Shown piece by piece: positions 50,720 through 59,808 of a DNA stretch of 64,000 bases (within the stretch, counting starts at the first letter, position 1; each line of letters opens with the position of its first letter). Both the position numbers and the translations under genes were made by a program. The stretch is from Chthonomonas calidirosea T49 (GTDB taxonomy: Bacteria > Armatimonadota > Chthonomonadetes > Chthonomonadales > Chthonomonadaceae). The DNA is taken from positions 2,899,241-2,963,240 of the forward strand of contig NC_021487.1 in the NCBI RefSeq assembly GCF_000427095.1, read 5' to 3'. Below the pieces are notes generated by a model. The model worked only from the letters and a program-made list of their open reading frames with translations. It searched no databases and was not told the DNA's origin.

Positions 50720-52013
50720 AGTTGATCTTAATCGGACGACCTTGGGGCGACATGTAAGATTTCGTGTAGTCAATGCCGAAAGCCGTATAGATGGTGGCCG
50801 CAACGTCTTCCACGCGAACCGGCCGATCTACAGGGGCCTCTCCTCGCTCGTTGGTTTTGCCGACGACGATTCCTGTTTTTATGCCACCACCGCCCATACA
50901 TACGCTGATGGCGTTAGGCCAGTGGTCTCTTCCTGCGGCGGAGTTGATGCGCGGTGTTCGGCCGAACTCGCCCATCCACAGAACCAGGGTTGTATCGAGC
51001 ATTCCGCGATTGTGCAGGTCTTCTAACAGAGCAGAGTAGCCGGCATCTAAGGGAGGAAGCATATTATTCTTCAGCCACTCGAAGTTGTTTTGATGGGTAT
51101 CCCATCCTCCGAAGTTAACCTGCACGAAACGCACGCCAGCCTCTACCAATCGCCTTGCGAGTAAGCAGGACTGTCCAAAGTAGTTGCGCCCATAGGCATC
51201 GCGCAGCTTATCCGGCTCTTCATGAAGGTTGAAAGCCTTTTTAGCGGCAGGCGAGGTCACCAGTGCGTACGCCCTCTGATAAAACTCATCCATCGTGAGC
51301 GCTGCCGGGGCTGCCGTCTCTGTGTTGCGCTGCCAGTCGTCAAGTGCGGTGCGCAGCAGTTGGCGTCGCTCCATGCGAGTCTGATCGATCCCATTCGGTG
51401 GTGTGATATCGTTGACGGTGAAGCCTGGGTTGTTCGGATCGCCATTGATGATGAAGGGGTTGTACTGATCGCCCATGTAGCCCCCTCCACCATGGTTAAA
51501 TTGAAGGCCTCCAAACGATACAAAGGGCGGCATGGCGTTTTGGTAGCCCTTTTCACGGGCGACAACGGCTCCGTAGCCCGGATATTCGATGGCTCTTGAG
51601 AAAGGATAGCCGGTAAGTAGATAGCTTGTGGCCGTTTCGTGGGTTCCATCGGGCGAGGTAACGGAGCGAACAATGGAGAACTTGTCCGCGTGTTTGGCCA
51701 ATTTTGGCAGATGCTCCCCGATCTGAATACCCGACACATTCGTAGCGACGGCACCAAACGGGCCGCGAATATCCTGCGGAGCATCCGGCTTGGGGTCGAA
51801 GGTGTCTATATGGCTTGGCCCACCTCCCATCCATAACAGGATGCAAGAGATGTCTTTAATGTTGGTTTTGCCCGTTAACACCTTCTCGGCATAGGCCGCG
51901 CGGAACAGGTCGGGCATGGTCAGACCCAACACCGATAAGGCTCCGATGCGAAGCACGTCTCGACGCGTAATGCCGTCACAATCACGATGTTTACCTAGTT
52001 CGATCTCTATCAT
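50688..52013 (-). CDS. DUF1501-family protein, Tat-type N-terminus
   Basis: 441 residues from ATG 52013, which follows GAGGAGG by 9 bp; the upstream start at 52034 has no such site. A twin-arginine-like signal, I-T-R-R-D-V-L-R-I-G-A-L-S-V-L, lies near residue 17. Typical DUF1501 elements: 'CILLWMGGGPSHIDTFDPKP', 'VNFGGWDTHQNNFEWLKNN', 'VLWMGEFGRTPRINSAAGRD' and 'HWPNAISVCMGGGGIKTG'. Second DUF1501 protein in the window. Middle gene of the operon between the DUF1549/1553 gene (52 bp apart) and the WD40 cytochrome. Confidence 0.92.
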   Translation of the reverse strand: MIEIELGKHRDCDGITRRDVLRIGALSVLGLTMPDLFRAAYAEKVLTGKTNIKDISCILLWMGGGPSHIDTFDPKPDAPQDIRGPFGAVATNVSGIQIGEHLPKLAKHADKFSIVRSVTSPDGTHETATSYLLTGYPFSRAIEYPGYGAVVAREKGYQNAMPPFVSFGGLQFNHGGGGYMGDQYNPFIINGDPNNPGFTVNDITPPNGIDQTRMERRQLLRTALDDWQRNTETAAPAALTMDEFYQRAYALVTSPAAKKAFNLHEEPDKLRDAYGRNYFGQSCLLARRLVEAGVRFVQVNFGGWDTHQNNFEWLKNNMLPPLDAGYSALLEDLHNRGMLDTTLVLWMGEFGRTPRINSAAGRDHWPNAISVCMGGGGIKTGIVVGKTNERGEAPVDRPVRVEDVAATIYTAFGIDYTKSYMSPQGRPIKINYDGTPIQELL

Positions 52014-52065
52014 AAGTTTTAACCTCCTCTGCACTGCGCAGGATTATGGCCAAAAGGCCTTCATA

Positions 52066-54387
52066 TTAGTGGTTGAAGATAAACTCCTTTGTGCCTAGTA
52101 GTGTGGCAAGTACATCTTGAAAGACATGCTCTCTATGCTCGCTGAAGATAAGGGCGCCCAAGATGATGTCTCTTTCGCGTTGGGTAGGTAAGCGCCCCAA
52201 CGTGGCGAGATAGAGATCGTTGATGATCGCATTATCGGATGCTCCCGATTTGATGAGTTTGGCAATGCGCCCATCCGGCGAGGTGACACGATTGTTGATG
52301 TCGTTGCCGTTCATCAGCTCGAGGGCTTGAGAGAGATTGGGAGTTTCGTTCCGCTCGCACTCGCAGGAGGTCAAGCGTTGTGGTCGCCCAAAGATATTGA
52401 GGAAATCGGAGCCGACATTTGGGTCGGGAAGGTCTATAGCACGGATGCCTGCGGGCAGTCCGCCGAAATGTGGGGTGGTACCGCAAGCCTTATCTATGGC
52501 GTCGGAGAGCACCTCGGCCGGAAGTCGCCTTGGCACATAGTGTGTGAAGAAGAGAGTATCTTTGGCGTTATCTACCGTAGCTCTACTGCTGCGTTGATAG
52601 GTTCGAGTAAGACAAAGCACGCGCAGGTAGTGCTTTGCATCGAAGTGAAACTGAACCAGGGTATGCGTTAACAGGTTGAGCAGAGGTGGATTGGTCGGCG
52701 GGTTGGTAACGCGCAGATCGTCAATAGGGTTCACAAGGCCGGCTCCCATCATATAAGCCCAATAGCGGTTAGCCCAGTTCGTGGCAAACCATGGGTTTTG
52801 AGGACTAGTGATCCAGTTTGCCAAAATAAGGCGTCGATCTCCGGTGGCATCTGGGTTGTATTTCCCATCTTTCTCCAGGGCCGCCAGATGAACGCCGAGC
52901 GGAACGGGAGGGGCCACCTTGCCAGTGGCGGGGTTTACTACCTCTCCATTGTCACGCACATAGACAACCGTATCGTTGCCGAAAATGCCGAAGTCTTGAC
53001 TGCCCTTTTGACCGATGCGGGCGAAGAAGGCCGCAAAACGGTAGTAGTCCTCCTGACTCCATTTCTCAAAGGGATGGTGATGGCATTTTGCGCACTGCAA
53101 CCGTACGCCTAGAAACACCTGGCTGGTGGTCTCGGCCATTTCGGAGGGGTCGTGGGAGACACGGTAGAAGTTGGCTGGCCCGTTGGTGTAGGTGCTGCCC
53201 TCAGCAAGAATGAGGGTGCGCACCATCTGGTCAATAGGAACATTTTGCTGAATTTCATTGTGAAGCCAGTTGTCGAAGCTCCACATGCCCTTCACTTGGA
53301 GGTCATTTCGGTTCACGCGGAGCAGGTCTGCCCATTTAAGAGCCCAATAGTCGGCATATTCTGGTCGATTCAGCAAGGTGTCAATAAGGTGCGCGCGCTT
53401 GTTGGGATCTTTACTGGCGACGAACTCCTCGATTTCGCGCGGGCTTGGTGCCGTTCCGATGAGGTCGAAGAACACGCGACGGATGAAGGTGCGATCGCTA
53501 CAGATTGGGGATGGGGAAAGGTGCAGCGCTTTCTGCTTCTGCTCGACAAGCGCATCAATCTCGTCGACGATTTTCTGATCGGGGTCGGCAGGGTTGGCGT
53601 GGTAGCCGGCGGTTTGGGGGGTGTAAGGGGCATGGCTCGGATAAGGAACCATGACAATACACACCGTGGCGAGCCCGCCAAAGCGTGCCATGATCGGTGT
53701 TTGTCCGCTGCCCACCGCACGCACGACTCCATCCGGCGTACAGGACGCGACCCCATCGTCAATGGTATTGATATTTGCAAGAGAGGTAACATTACGGACG
53801 GAGCCATCGCTGTAGGTTGCTTTTACGATGATATGAAAAGGCGAACTCCCCTTGTAGGCCACTTTCTCGGAAGGCGTTACCGAGAGGGAAACCAGCTTCG
53901 GCTCGTTGGGATTTGGGCCGGGGGCGCCCTCTTGTATCCAATGAAGAAGGGTGTAATAGTAGCTTGAACCGGGGATGAGACGCCGGCCACCTCCATGAGG
54001 AACCGTCATGGTGGGCTTAAGCAGAATAAGGCTGTGGATTGGGTCGGCCACGTTCACACGCCGCCCCTTGGCCTGACGGGTTAGCGCGATGTAATCGAGA
54101 TCGCTGTCGGTACCAAAGAGAGAGAGCTTAAACCCCCCTTTGCCATATTGAGAGCCATGGCAGGCGCCCTGATTGCAGCCAAGCCGCGTGAGGGTGGGCT
54201 CTACGTCATTGACAAAACTGACGTAGCCAACCGGGAGATGAGGCTGCACGTGCAGCTGACTGGTAGGCGAGAGGTTGCGTGGCGCCGCTTGCGCGGGCGA
54301 CAAAAACCCGCCTAGCACAAAGAGCAGACCTCCAAGCGCTGAGGCTCGGCAGAGAGAGGATGTTATCAGCAAATGTTGTCTCATCAT
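52066..54387 (-). CDS. DUF1549/DUF1553 surface cytochrome-like protein with Ig-like domain
   Basis: 773 residues from ATG 54387 after AAGGAGAAG; the frame is open another 327 bp upstream, but that part has no signal and is probably not translated. Signal peptide about 15-40. 'LGCNQGACHGSQYGKGGFKL' is the haem-like C-x4-C-H motif of this family. A BIG2-like module ('VSLSVTPSEKVAYKGSSPF') is followed by DUF1549 ('CAKCHHHPFEKWSQEDYYRF', a C-x-x-C-H) and DUF1553 ('ELMNGNDINNRVTSPDGRIA', 'YLATLGRLPTQRERD'). First gene of the four-gene operon: DUF1549/1553, DUF1501, WD40 cytochrome, PPC. Family function unknown; probably surface electron transfer or polymer binding. Confidence 0.9.
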   Translation of the reverse strand: MMRQHLLITSSLCRASALGGLLFVLGGFLSPAQAAPRNLSPTSQLHVQPHLPVGYVSFVNDVEPTLTRLGCNQGACHGSQYGKGGFKLSLFGTDSDLDYIALTRQAKGRRVNVADPIHSLILLKPTMTVPHGGGRRLIPGSSYYYTLLHWIQEGAPGPNPNEPKLVSLSVTPSEKVAYKGSSPFHIIVKATYSDGSVRNVTSLANINTIDDGVASCTPDGVVRAVGSGQTPIMARFGGLATVCIVMVPYPSHAPYTPQTAGYHANPADPDQKIVDEIDALVEQKQKALHLSPSPICSDRTFIRRVFFDLIGTAPSPREIEEFVASKDPNKRAHLIDTLLNRPEYADYWALKWADLLRVNRNDLQVKGMWSFDNWLHNEIQQNVPIDQMVRTLILAEGSTYTNGPANFYRVSHDPSEMAETTSQVFLGVRLQCAKCHHHPFEKWSQEDYYRFAAFFARIGQKGSQDFGIFGNDTVVYVRDNGEVVNPATGKVAPPVPLGVHLAALEKDGKYNPDATGDRRLILANWITSPQNPWFATNWANRYWAYMMGAGLVNPIDDLRVTNPPTNPPLLNLLTHTLVQFHFDAKHYLRVLCLTRTYQRSSRATVDNAKDTLFFTHYVPRRLPAEVLSDAIDKACGTTPHFGGLPAGIRAIDLPDPNVGSDFLNIFGRPQRLTSCECERNETPNLSQALELMNGNDINNRVTSPDGRIAKLIKSGASDNAIINDLYLATLGRLPTQRERDIILGALIFSEHREHVFQDVLATLLGTKEFIFNH

Positions 54388-54958
54388 TGCGCTTCTCCTT
54401 TGGCAGGAGCGATCTTTATGAAACGCCTTCATTAAGAATAGCACATTATAGGCCGCTCGGCCTGCTTTTATGACATAAATTTTAGACACCCCCTCCGCCC
54501 CGTTGTTGCAAAATTTTTGATAAACCGGTATTCCTCGGAGCATTTGGTAGGCGAAAAATTGTATTGTCTCTATTTTCGGCAAGCAGCTCTGAGAAATACA
54601 CGGAAATGCATAGCCAGCACCACGTACATTGCGGTGTTTGACTTCTCTCAGCAAATAGGCTGGATCGTCGGTAAGATACAGGCTTATCCACGACGTTGGT
54701 GCATGCTCTGGCACATCGTTAGCAAATTTATGGTTGTTCCATTCCTGCTGCAGGCGAAATCGGAATAGCTTTTTAAGATCATCTTTTCTACGGTCGTCTG
54801 GAAATCTCCTTCTTCTGCTCTGCCGAGCAGAAAGCCCTCCTGCACAGCTAGCGTGGACAGGAGGAGATGGTTTGACGGAGGGAATAGACCCGAATGGAAT
54901 GTCAGGCGCTTCTTATCGAGGGGAAATCGTTTCACCTTCTCTCGTAAAGTGAGCATCC
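54388..54958. other. Intergenic region, 571 bp, no convincing gene
   Basis: A TATAAT -10 on the minus strand (54445-54450) is a candidate start for the surface operon, with a GGCCG-CT-CGGCC dyad beside it (54451-54462). The open frames here lack a ribosome-binding site and domain pattern. Confidence 0.5.
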
Positions 54959-56176
54959 TCACGAAGGCCTATGGGCTGGAGTAGGTGGGGCAAGCTGTTC
55001 TTCCTTGGAAAGCAGACGGTGGAGAAGAGGCGCCATAGTAAGCCCCTGCAACAGGATGGAGACCGCGACGGTGCCGAACGTCATCGCGATAAGTTGCGGG
55101 CGAAAGGGAAATCGAGGCGCGAGGCTCAGCACCAGCGCCATGGAGAGCGCCCCGCGAAGCCCACCCCACCACAGAATAGGCTGCCAGCGCAACGGAACGG
55201 AAGCGTTGAGACGGTTTGCCAAAAAAGAGAGAGGATAGACGCTCAGACGCCCCACGATAACTAAAGCGGCCGCCACTAGGGCCGCTTTCCACAAAGAGAA
55301 CCAGGGCAACGAGGCCAGCTCCGCGCCTATCAGCAGAAATACTAACGAATTCACCACAAACTCGGCATACTCCCAAAAGGCATAGACCGCCTCTTTTGTG
55401 GTGGCCGACATCGCCTCGCAGCCGATATGCCCCACAATCAAGCCGGTCGTAACCACCGACACCACCCCTGAGGCATGAAGACGATCGGCAACCAGGTACG
55501 AGCCAAACGCGGTAACGGTGGTGAGCATCAGCTCCAAGAGGTGGTCGTCTACATGGCGATGGAACAGCGAGGCCAGCAGACCGATAAGGCCCCCAATGCC
55601 GACGCCCCCTAAAAGCAGGATGGCGAAGTGCTGCCCAATACCTACCGGGGTAGGGTGTCGCCCTAGCGCCGTTTGGGTGGCAAGGGTGAAGAGGACGGCG
55701 GCGATGCCGTCGTTGAAGAGACTTTCCGACTCGATAAGAAGCGTGAGCCTGGCCGGGGCACCCAGTTTTTGAAACAGCGCGATGACGGCAATGGGGTCGG
55801 TGGCCGAGATGAGCGCACCAAAGACAAACGCCACTTTCAGGGGGATGGCTAGCGCCCAGGCCACCCCAATGGTGACCACCAGTGCCGAAAAGAGGCAGGC
55901 ACCGAGCGTGTAGATGACGATGGGCAGAGCGTTCTTTTTTAGGTCTTGATAGTTTAAAAGCAAGGCTGTTTTAAACAGCAGCGGTGGAAGAAAGAGGGTC
56001 AGCAGCACATGAGCATCGAGCCGCGCCCGCGGCAGCAGATGACTAAAGCCGACGACCAGCCCCGCCCCCACGAGCGCCACCGCGTAAGGAATCTGCAGTT
56101 TTCGCGCAATGAGGGCGACGAAAACGGCGATTAAAAACAGCGGCAGGAATAGATTTGGGTCGAATGGGCCAGACAC
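54959..56176 (-). CDS. Cation/proton antiporter of the NhaP/CPA1 type
   Basis: 405 residues from GTG 56176 (after GAGCGAGG); earlier in-frame starts at 56227 and 56278 would add a basic tail before the first helix. About 12 membrane segments. The family core is clear: 'GALISATDPIAVIALFQKLG' (Thr-Asp-Pro) followed by 'LLIESESLFNDGIAAVLFTL' (Glu-Ser, Asn-Asp). It exchanges Na+ or K+ for H+ across the inner membrane. No partner gene is visible. It is divergent from csoR. Confidence 0.88.
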   Translation of the reverse strand: MSGPFDPNLFLPLFLIAVFVALIARKLQIPYAVALVGAGLVVGFSHLLPRARLDAHVLLTLFLPPLLFKTALLLNYQDLKKNALPIVIYTLGACLFSALVVTIGVAWALAIPLKVAFVFGALISATDPIAVIALFQKLGAPARLTLLIESESLFNDGIAAVLFTLATQTALGRHPTPVGIGQHFAILLLGGVGIGGLIGLLASLFHRHVDDHLLELMLTTVTAFGSYLVADRLHASGVVSVVTTGLIVGHIGCEAMSATTKEAVYAFWEYAEFVVNSLVFLLIGAELASLPWFSLWKAALVAAALVIVGRLSVYPLSFLANRLNASVPLRWQPILWWGGLRGALSMALVLSLAPRFPFRPQLIAMTFGTVAVSILLQGLTMAPLLHRLLSKEEQLAPPTPAHRPS

Positions 56177-56325
56177 GCAAGGCCTCGCTCTCTCAGCGCG
56201 CAAAGAGAAAAATACAGACACTATCATACCCGACGGCGTAGTCTGACCAGACGGTTTACTAAAGACGCTTCTCCTCACATCACCCCCAAGGGAACTCCTG
56301 ATGTCGTTAAAGACGTAATCTAGAA

Positions 56326-56342
56326 ATACCCCATGGGGGTAT
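56326..56342. promoter_or_regulatory. CsoR operator
   Basis: ATACCCC-ATG-GGGGTAT (17 bp, perfect 7-bp arms), 22 bp before the csoR start. It matches the G-tract palindrome bound by copper-sensing CsoR in other bacteria. Confidence 0.85.
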
Positions 56343-56363
56343 ATTTCTCATTAAGAGGCTTCT

Positions 56364-56669
56364 ATGGCCCTATCATCGAGCTCTGATAAGCGCCAAAAAC
56401 TACATAATCGTGTGCGCCGCATCGAAGGCCAGATCCGCGGCATTGGCCGCATGATCGAGGAGGGACGATACTGTGTGGATATCCTCCATCAAATAGCAGC
56501 GGCCCGCTCGGCATTGGATGCCTTGGGCATCGAGCTGCTGGTGCAACATCTCCAAACCTGTGTGATCGGCCATAACGTCGAGAGCGCACACCCTGATGCC
56601 CAGCGGCTTACCCAAGAGGAGATGCTGCAGGAGGTACAGAAGGTTTTGACCCATTTTCTCAAAAGTTAG
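56364..56669 (+). CDS. csoR: Copper-sensing repressor CsoR
   Basis: 101 residues, all-helical CsoR/RcnR family. The Cu(I) ligand set C-H-C is present: Cys37 ('GRYCVDIL'), His62 and Cys66 ('QHLQTCVIG'). The N-terminal helix 'HNRVRRIEGQIRGIGRM' is the family signature. It represses the operon until Cu(I) releases it. A matching operator overlaps its promoter, so it controls itself and the downstream copZ and copA. First gene of the operon. Confidence 0.92.
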   Translation: MALSSSSDKRQKLHNRVRRIEGQIRGIGRMIEEGRYCVDILHQIAAARSALDALGIELLVQHLQTCVIGHNVESAHPDAQRLTQEEMLQEVQKVLTHFLKS

Positions 56670-56683
56670 AGAGGAGAGTTAGG

Positions 56684-56944
56684 ATGACCAGAACGATCAC
56701 GTTGCGCATTGAGGGGATGAGCTGCGAGGCCTGTGTAAGGCACGTTACCGAGGCGCTCAAGCGCTTAGAGGGTGTGGAGAGAGCGGAGGTAAGCTTGCAA
56801 AACAAGAGCGCCCAAGTGGTTTACGCCCCCGATCGCGTGCATCTGCAGCAGCTTTTGAAGGCCGTGGAAGAGGAGGGGTATGAGGCGTTTGCCGATGACC
56901 CCTCGCTGGGTGGCAAAGAGGAACACACCAATGGCTCGCAATGA
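56684..56944 (+). CDS. copZ: Copper chaperone with HMA domain
   Basis: 86 residues: one HMA domain with G-M-S-C-E-A-C (Cys14, Cys17) that binds Cu(I) and hands it to CopA. GAGGAGAG lies before the start. It is 14 bp after csoR and overlaps the copA start by 14 bp. The C-terminal tail of about 15 residues is unstructured. Confidence 0.9.
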   Translation: MTRTITLRIEGMSCEACVRHVTEALKRLEGVERAEVSLQNKSAQVVYAPDRVHLQQLLKAVEEEGYEAFADDPSLGGKEEHTNGSQ

Positions 56945-59216
56945 AGGGGCGACAGAGGCCACGCTGCCTCCGTCATCTCAAGGCCAAGAGGCCGTTTGCA
57001 CGCTTCATATCGAGGGGATGCATTGCGCCTCCTGCGTGAGACGCATTGAACGATCTTTGCAAAAGGTGGAGGGCGTGCGCGAGGCCCGAGTCAATCTGGC
57101 GACCAATCGGGCGATCGTGGTCTACGACCCTGAACAGACGAAGGCCGAAGCGCTGATTCACGCGGTGGAGAGAGCGGGCTATGGGGCTCAGCCGGTGTCT
57201 GAAAGGAGTGCTTTTTCTCATCAGGCGCCCTTAATGCCCGAAAAAGAGGCCGCTGCCATCCCAACGCACGCGTCGGCCTCCGATGCAGGTCGCTTGAGGG
57301 AGCTTATCGCTGCCGCCGTGCTCACGGCTCCCGTTTTGGGGCTTTCCATGGGGATGTCTCACCGCTCGTTCGCCCTCAACAGCTTGCTGGCCGTCTTCAG
57401 CGCTGTGGTGGTGTTCGGGTTTGGACGAGAGCTGTTTGTGGGCGCCTGGCGCGCCTTTCGCTACAGCCACAGCGCCACAATGGACACCCTTATCGTGGTG
57501 GGCGCCACGGCGGCCTACACCTACAGCCTCTTCCAACTGGCCACTTCCAACCATCCTCAGCTCTACTTTGAAACGGCAGCGACCATCGTGACCTTTATCC
57601 TGCTCGGACGCTATTTGGAGGAGAGAGCGAAGCGCAAAGCCGCCGGTGCCATCCAGGCCATGGCGGAGCTTTCTCCAAGAACCGCCACGGTGGTTACCGA
57701 GCGTGGAGAACAGGAGATTCCGTTGGAGCAGGTAAAGCCAGGCGATGTTCTGCGGGTGCGCCCTGGAGAGAAGATCGCGGTGGATGGAGTGGTTACGGAG
57801 GGCGTTTCGGCCGTAGATGAATCGCTACTTACCGGAGAGAGCCTCCCTGTGGAGAAGCGTCCGGGGGATAGGGTGGTCGGCGGGACGTTGAACCAGAGCG
57901 GCACTCTGCTCTATCGGGCAACGGCCACCGGCTCCGACACCGTGCTGGCCCATATGATGCAGATGGTGGAAGAGGCGCAGGCGAGCAAAGCCCCGGTGCA
58001 GCGGTTGGCCGACGCGGTGGCAGCCGTTTTTGTACCGATCGTCTTTGCCGTGGCGCTGCTTACCTTTGGCATCCGTTTTTGGGCCCTGCATGAGGGCGCC
58101 ACTGCGGCGCTTACGGCGGCCGTAGCCGTGCTGGTCATCGCCTGTCCCTGCGCGCTCGGTTTGGCCACGCCCACCGCCATCCTCGTGGGTACTGGGCGAG
58201 GGGCGTTGATGGGCATTCTCTTCCGCAACGGAGAGGCGTTGGAGCGTGCGCAGGCGGTGCGTAGGGTCGTTTTCGACAAAACGGGCACCCTCACCGAAGG
58301 ACGCCCGTCCGTAACCGATATCTTCACGGTAAAGGGGATAGACGAGGCGGACACACGCCAGCGGGAGCGCGAACTGCTCTATTTGGCCGCCAACGCCGAA
58401 CGCGGCTCGGAGCACCCGCTAGCAAAGAGCCTCGTCACCAAGGCCGGCCCCGCGCTGCTGACGGCTCAGGTAACCGGTTTTTCGGCCGAAGCCGGCGCGG
58501 GTGCGGTTGCGTTTGTGGATGGACGGCTCGTGTGCGTGGGCAACCGCCGGCTGATGGAGCAGCGGGGAATCGCGCTTGACCCCACGCTCCTCACCCACGC
58601 CGAGGCGTTGGAAGCACAGGGAAAAACGGTGGTGTTTATCGGGGTAGATGGATGCCTGCTAGGCCTTGTTGGCATCGCCGATACGCCCCGACCGGAGGCA
58701 AAAGCGGCCATTGCGGACCTCCAAGCGATGGGGCTAGAGGTCGCCATGTTAACCGGCGATTCGGAGAAAGTGGCGCGCGTGGTGGCGGAGGAGCTTGGCA
58801 TTGCCGAAGTGTACGCTGCACTACAGCCTCACCAAAAGGTGGCGATCATAAAACGGTGGCAAGCAGAGGGGCGCGGGCCGATCGCCATGGTGGGCGACGG
58901 CATTAACGATGCCGCCGCTTTGGTGCAGGCCGATATCGGCATCGCGATGGGAAAGGGCACAGATGTGGCCAAGGAGGCAGCCGACATCACCTTGTTGGGG
59001 ACGAATTTGCGGAACGTGGCACGGGCGCTTCGTCTCTCTCGCGCGGTGATGCGAGTCATTCAGCAAAACCTCTTCTGGGCGTTTCTCTTCAACACGATTG
59101 GCATTCCTCTAGCGGCCTTTGGCGGCCTCAACCCCATGATCGCCGCTTTGGCCATGGCCTTTAGCAGCGTTGCCGTTGTCTCGAATTCGCTACGTCTGCG
59201 CACTGTGCGCTTATAG
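56931..59216 (+). CDS. copA: Copper-exporting P1B-type ATPase
   Basis: 761 residues from ATG 56931 (an earlier in-frame start at 56880 lies inside copZ). One HMA domain with G-M-H-C-A-S-C (Cys32, Cys35), eight membrane helices, the metal motif C-P-C at about 405-407, phosphorylation motif D-K-T-G-T near 449, 'SEHPLAKS' with the HP pair, and G-D-G-I-N-D at about 655-660. It pumps Cu(I) out of the cytoplasm. Last gene of csoR-copZ-copA. Confidence 0.95.
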   Translation: MARNEGATEATLPPSSQGQEAVCTLHIEGMHCASCVRRIERSLQKVEGVREARVNLATNRAIVVYDPEQTKAEALIHAVERAGYGAQPVSERSAFSHQAPLMPEKEAAAIPTHASASDAGRLRELIAAAVLTAPVLGLSMGMSHRSFALNSLLAVFSAVVVFGFGRELFVGAWRAFRYSHSATMDTLIVVGATAAYTYSLFQLATSNHPQLYFETAATIVTFILLGRYLEERAKRKAAGAIQAMAELSPRTATVVTERGEQEIPLEQVKPGDVLRVRPGEKIAVDGVVTEGVSAVDESLLTGESLPVEKRPGDRVVGGTLNQSGTLLYRATATGSDTVLAHMMQMVEEAQASKAPVQRLADAVAAVFVPIVFAVALLTFGIRFWALHEGATAALTAAVAVLVIACPCALGLATPTAILVGTGRGALMGILFRNGEALERAQAVRRVVFDKTGTLTEGRPSVTDIFTVKGIDEADTRQRERELLYLAANAERGSEHPLAKSLVTKAGPALLTAQVTGFSAEAGAGAVAFVDGRLVCVGNRRLMEQRGIALDPTLLTHAEALEAQGKTVVFIGVDGCLLGLVGIADTPRPEAKAAIADLQAMGLEVAMLTGDSEKVARVVAEELGIAEVYAALQPHQKVAIIKRWQAEGRGPIAMVGDGINDAAALVQADIGIAMGKGTDVAKEAADITLLGTNLRNVARALRLSRAVMRVIQQNLFWAFLFNTIGIPLAAFGGLNPMIAALAMAFSSVAVVSNSLRLRTVRL

Positions 59217-59428
59217 CACTGCGCCACCAACCCAACTGGCCGCTGCCAGACAGCGCGTATACGCCGATATAAAGCTTGCCGAACGCTGCCATGTTGATTC
59301 AACCCCCCACCTTCTTTTTATGCTTTTTTATGCTGCCCCGATGGCCGCGTCTATAGGCTGGGCTATCGTCCAACACAGGTCACAAGCCTGATGTCTCGCT
59401 AGCGTGCCTGCGACGTGTGTGGGGCTCG

Positions 59429-59527
59429 GATCTCCTTGGCGTTTGGCACCCTCAACGGCCGCGTGCACGCGCTTACGTTGAGGTCATGAGGGTGCCAGGG
59501 GTTGCGTAGAGGACTGCGAAGGAGATC
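59429..59527. repeat. Nested inverted repeat
   Basis: Outer arms GATCTCCTT (59429-59437) and AAGGAGATC (59519-59527). Inner arms GGCACCCTCA (59445-59454) and TGAGGGTGCC (59487-59496). CCTCAACG (59450-59457) can instead pair with CGTTGAGG (59476-59483). A GCGTGCACGC dyad (59461-59470) sits near the centre. No encoded protein. Perhaps the ncRNA-like end of copA or a remnant of a mobile element. Confidence 0.55.
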
Positions 59528-59670
59528 AAGCTACAGGTGCCTCAATGTACTCCACCTTGGAGAGAACATGCTTCTTTGTCCACAACTAGTGGCTCGCTTT
59601 TTTGTTTCAAACTAAGAAAAGATCGCTTGCTTTAAGTAGAGGTTATCGAATTTTTAAAAATAAAAATTAC

Positions 59671-59699
59671 TTGCTGTAGTGATAAATGTATGATATAAT
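59671..59699 (+). promoter_or_regulatory. Promoter of the broken secreted-protein gene
   Basis: TTGCTG (59671-59676) and TATAAT (59694-59699), 17-bp spacer. Confidence 0.75.
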
Positions 59700-59710
59700 G
59701 TTTCTAGGTT

Positions 59711-59736
59711 GAGCTGTAAGAGGAGCACTACAGCTC
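59711..59736 (+). promoter_or_regulatory. Hairpin at the start of the transcript
   Basis: GAGCTGTA/TACAGCTC perfect 8-bp stem, 10-nt loop AGAGGAGCAC, just after the predicted transcription start. It may stabilise the mRNA. The real ribosome-binding site (AAAGGAGGT, 59787-59795) is about 50 nt further on. Confidence 0.5.
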
Positions 59737-59808
59737 AGGGTTTCTACGAACCAACAACATGGAAAGCTCTTGACAAGCCAAACATCAAAGGAGGTCAAAT
59801 TAAAAACG

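Larger units (their letters stand above)
59217..59808. other. Structured intergenic region
   Basis: Holds a nested inverted repeat (59429-59527), a strong promoter (59671-59699), a leader hairpin (59711-59736) and a ribosome-binding site (59787-59795). No gene on either strand seemed real before 59809. Confidence 0.6.

Noticed and set aside
53152-53967. 271-residue plus-strand frame over the DUF1549/1553 gene
   Set aside because: Antisense to a clear DUF1549/1553 protein; probably a GC-frame shadow.
54517-54962. Short open frames on both strands in the gap before the antiporter
   Set aside because: No ribosome-binding site, domain or signal pattern; the composition is that of noncoding sequence.
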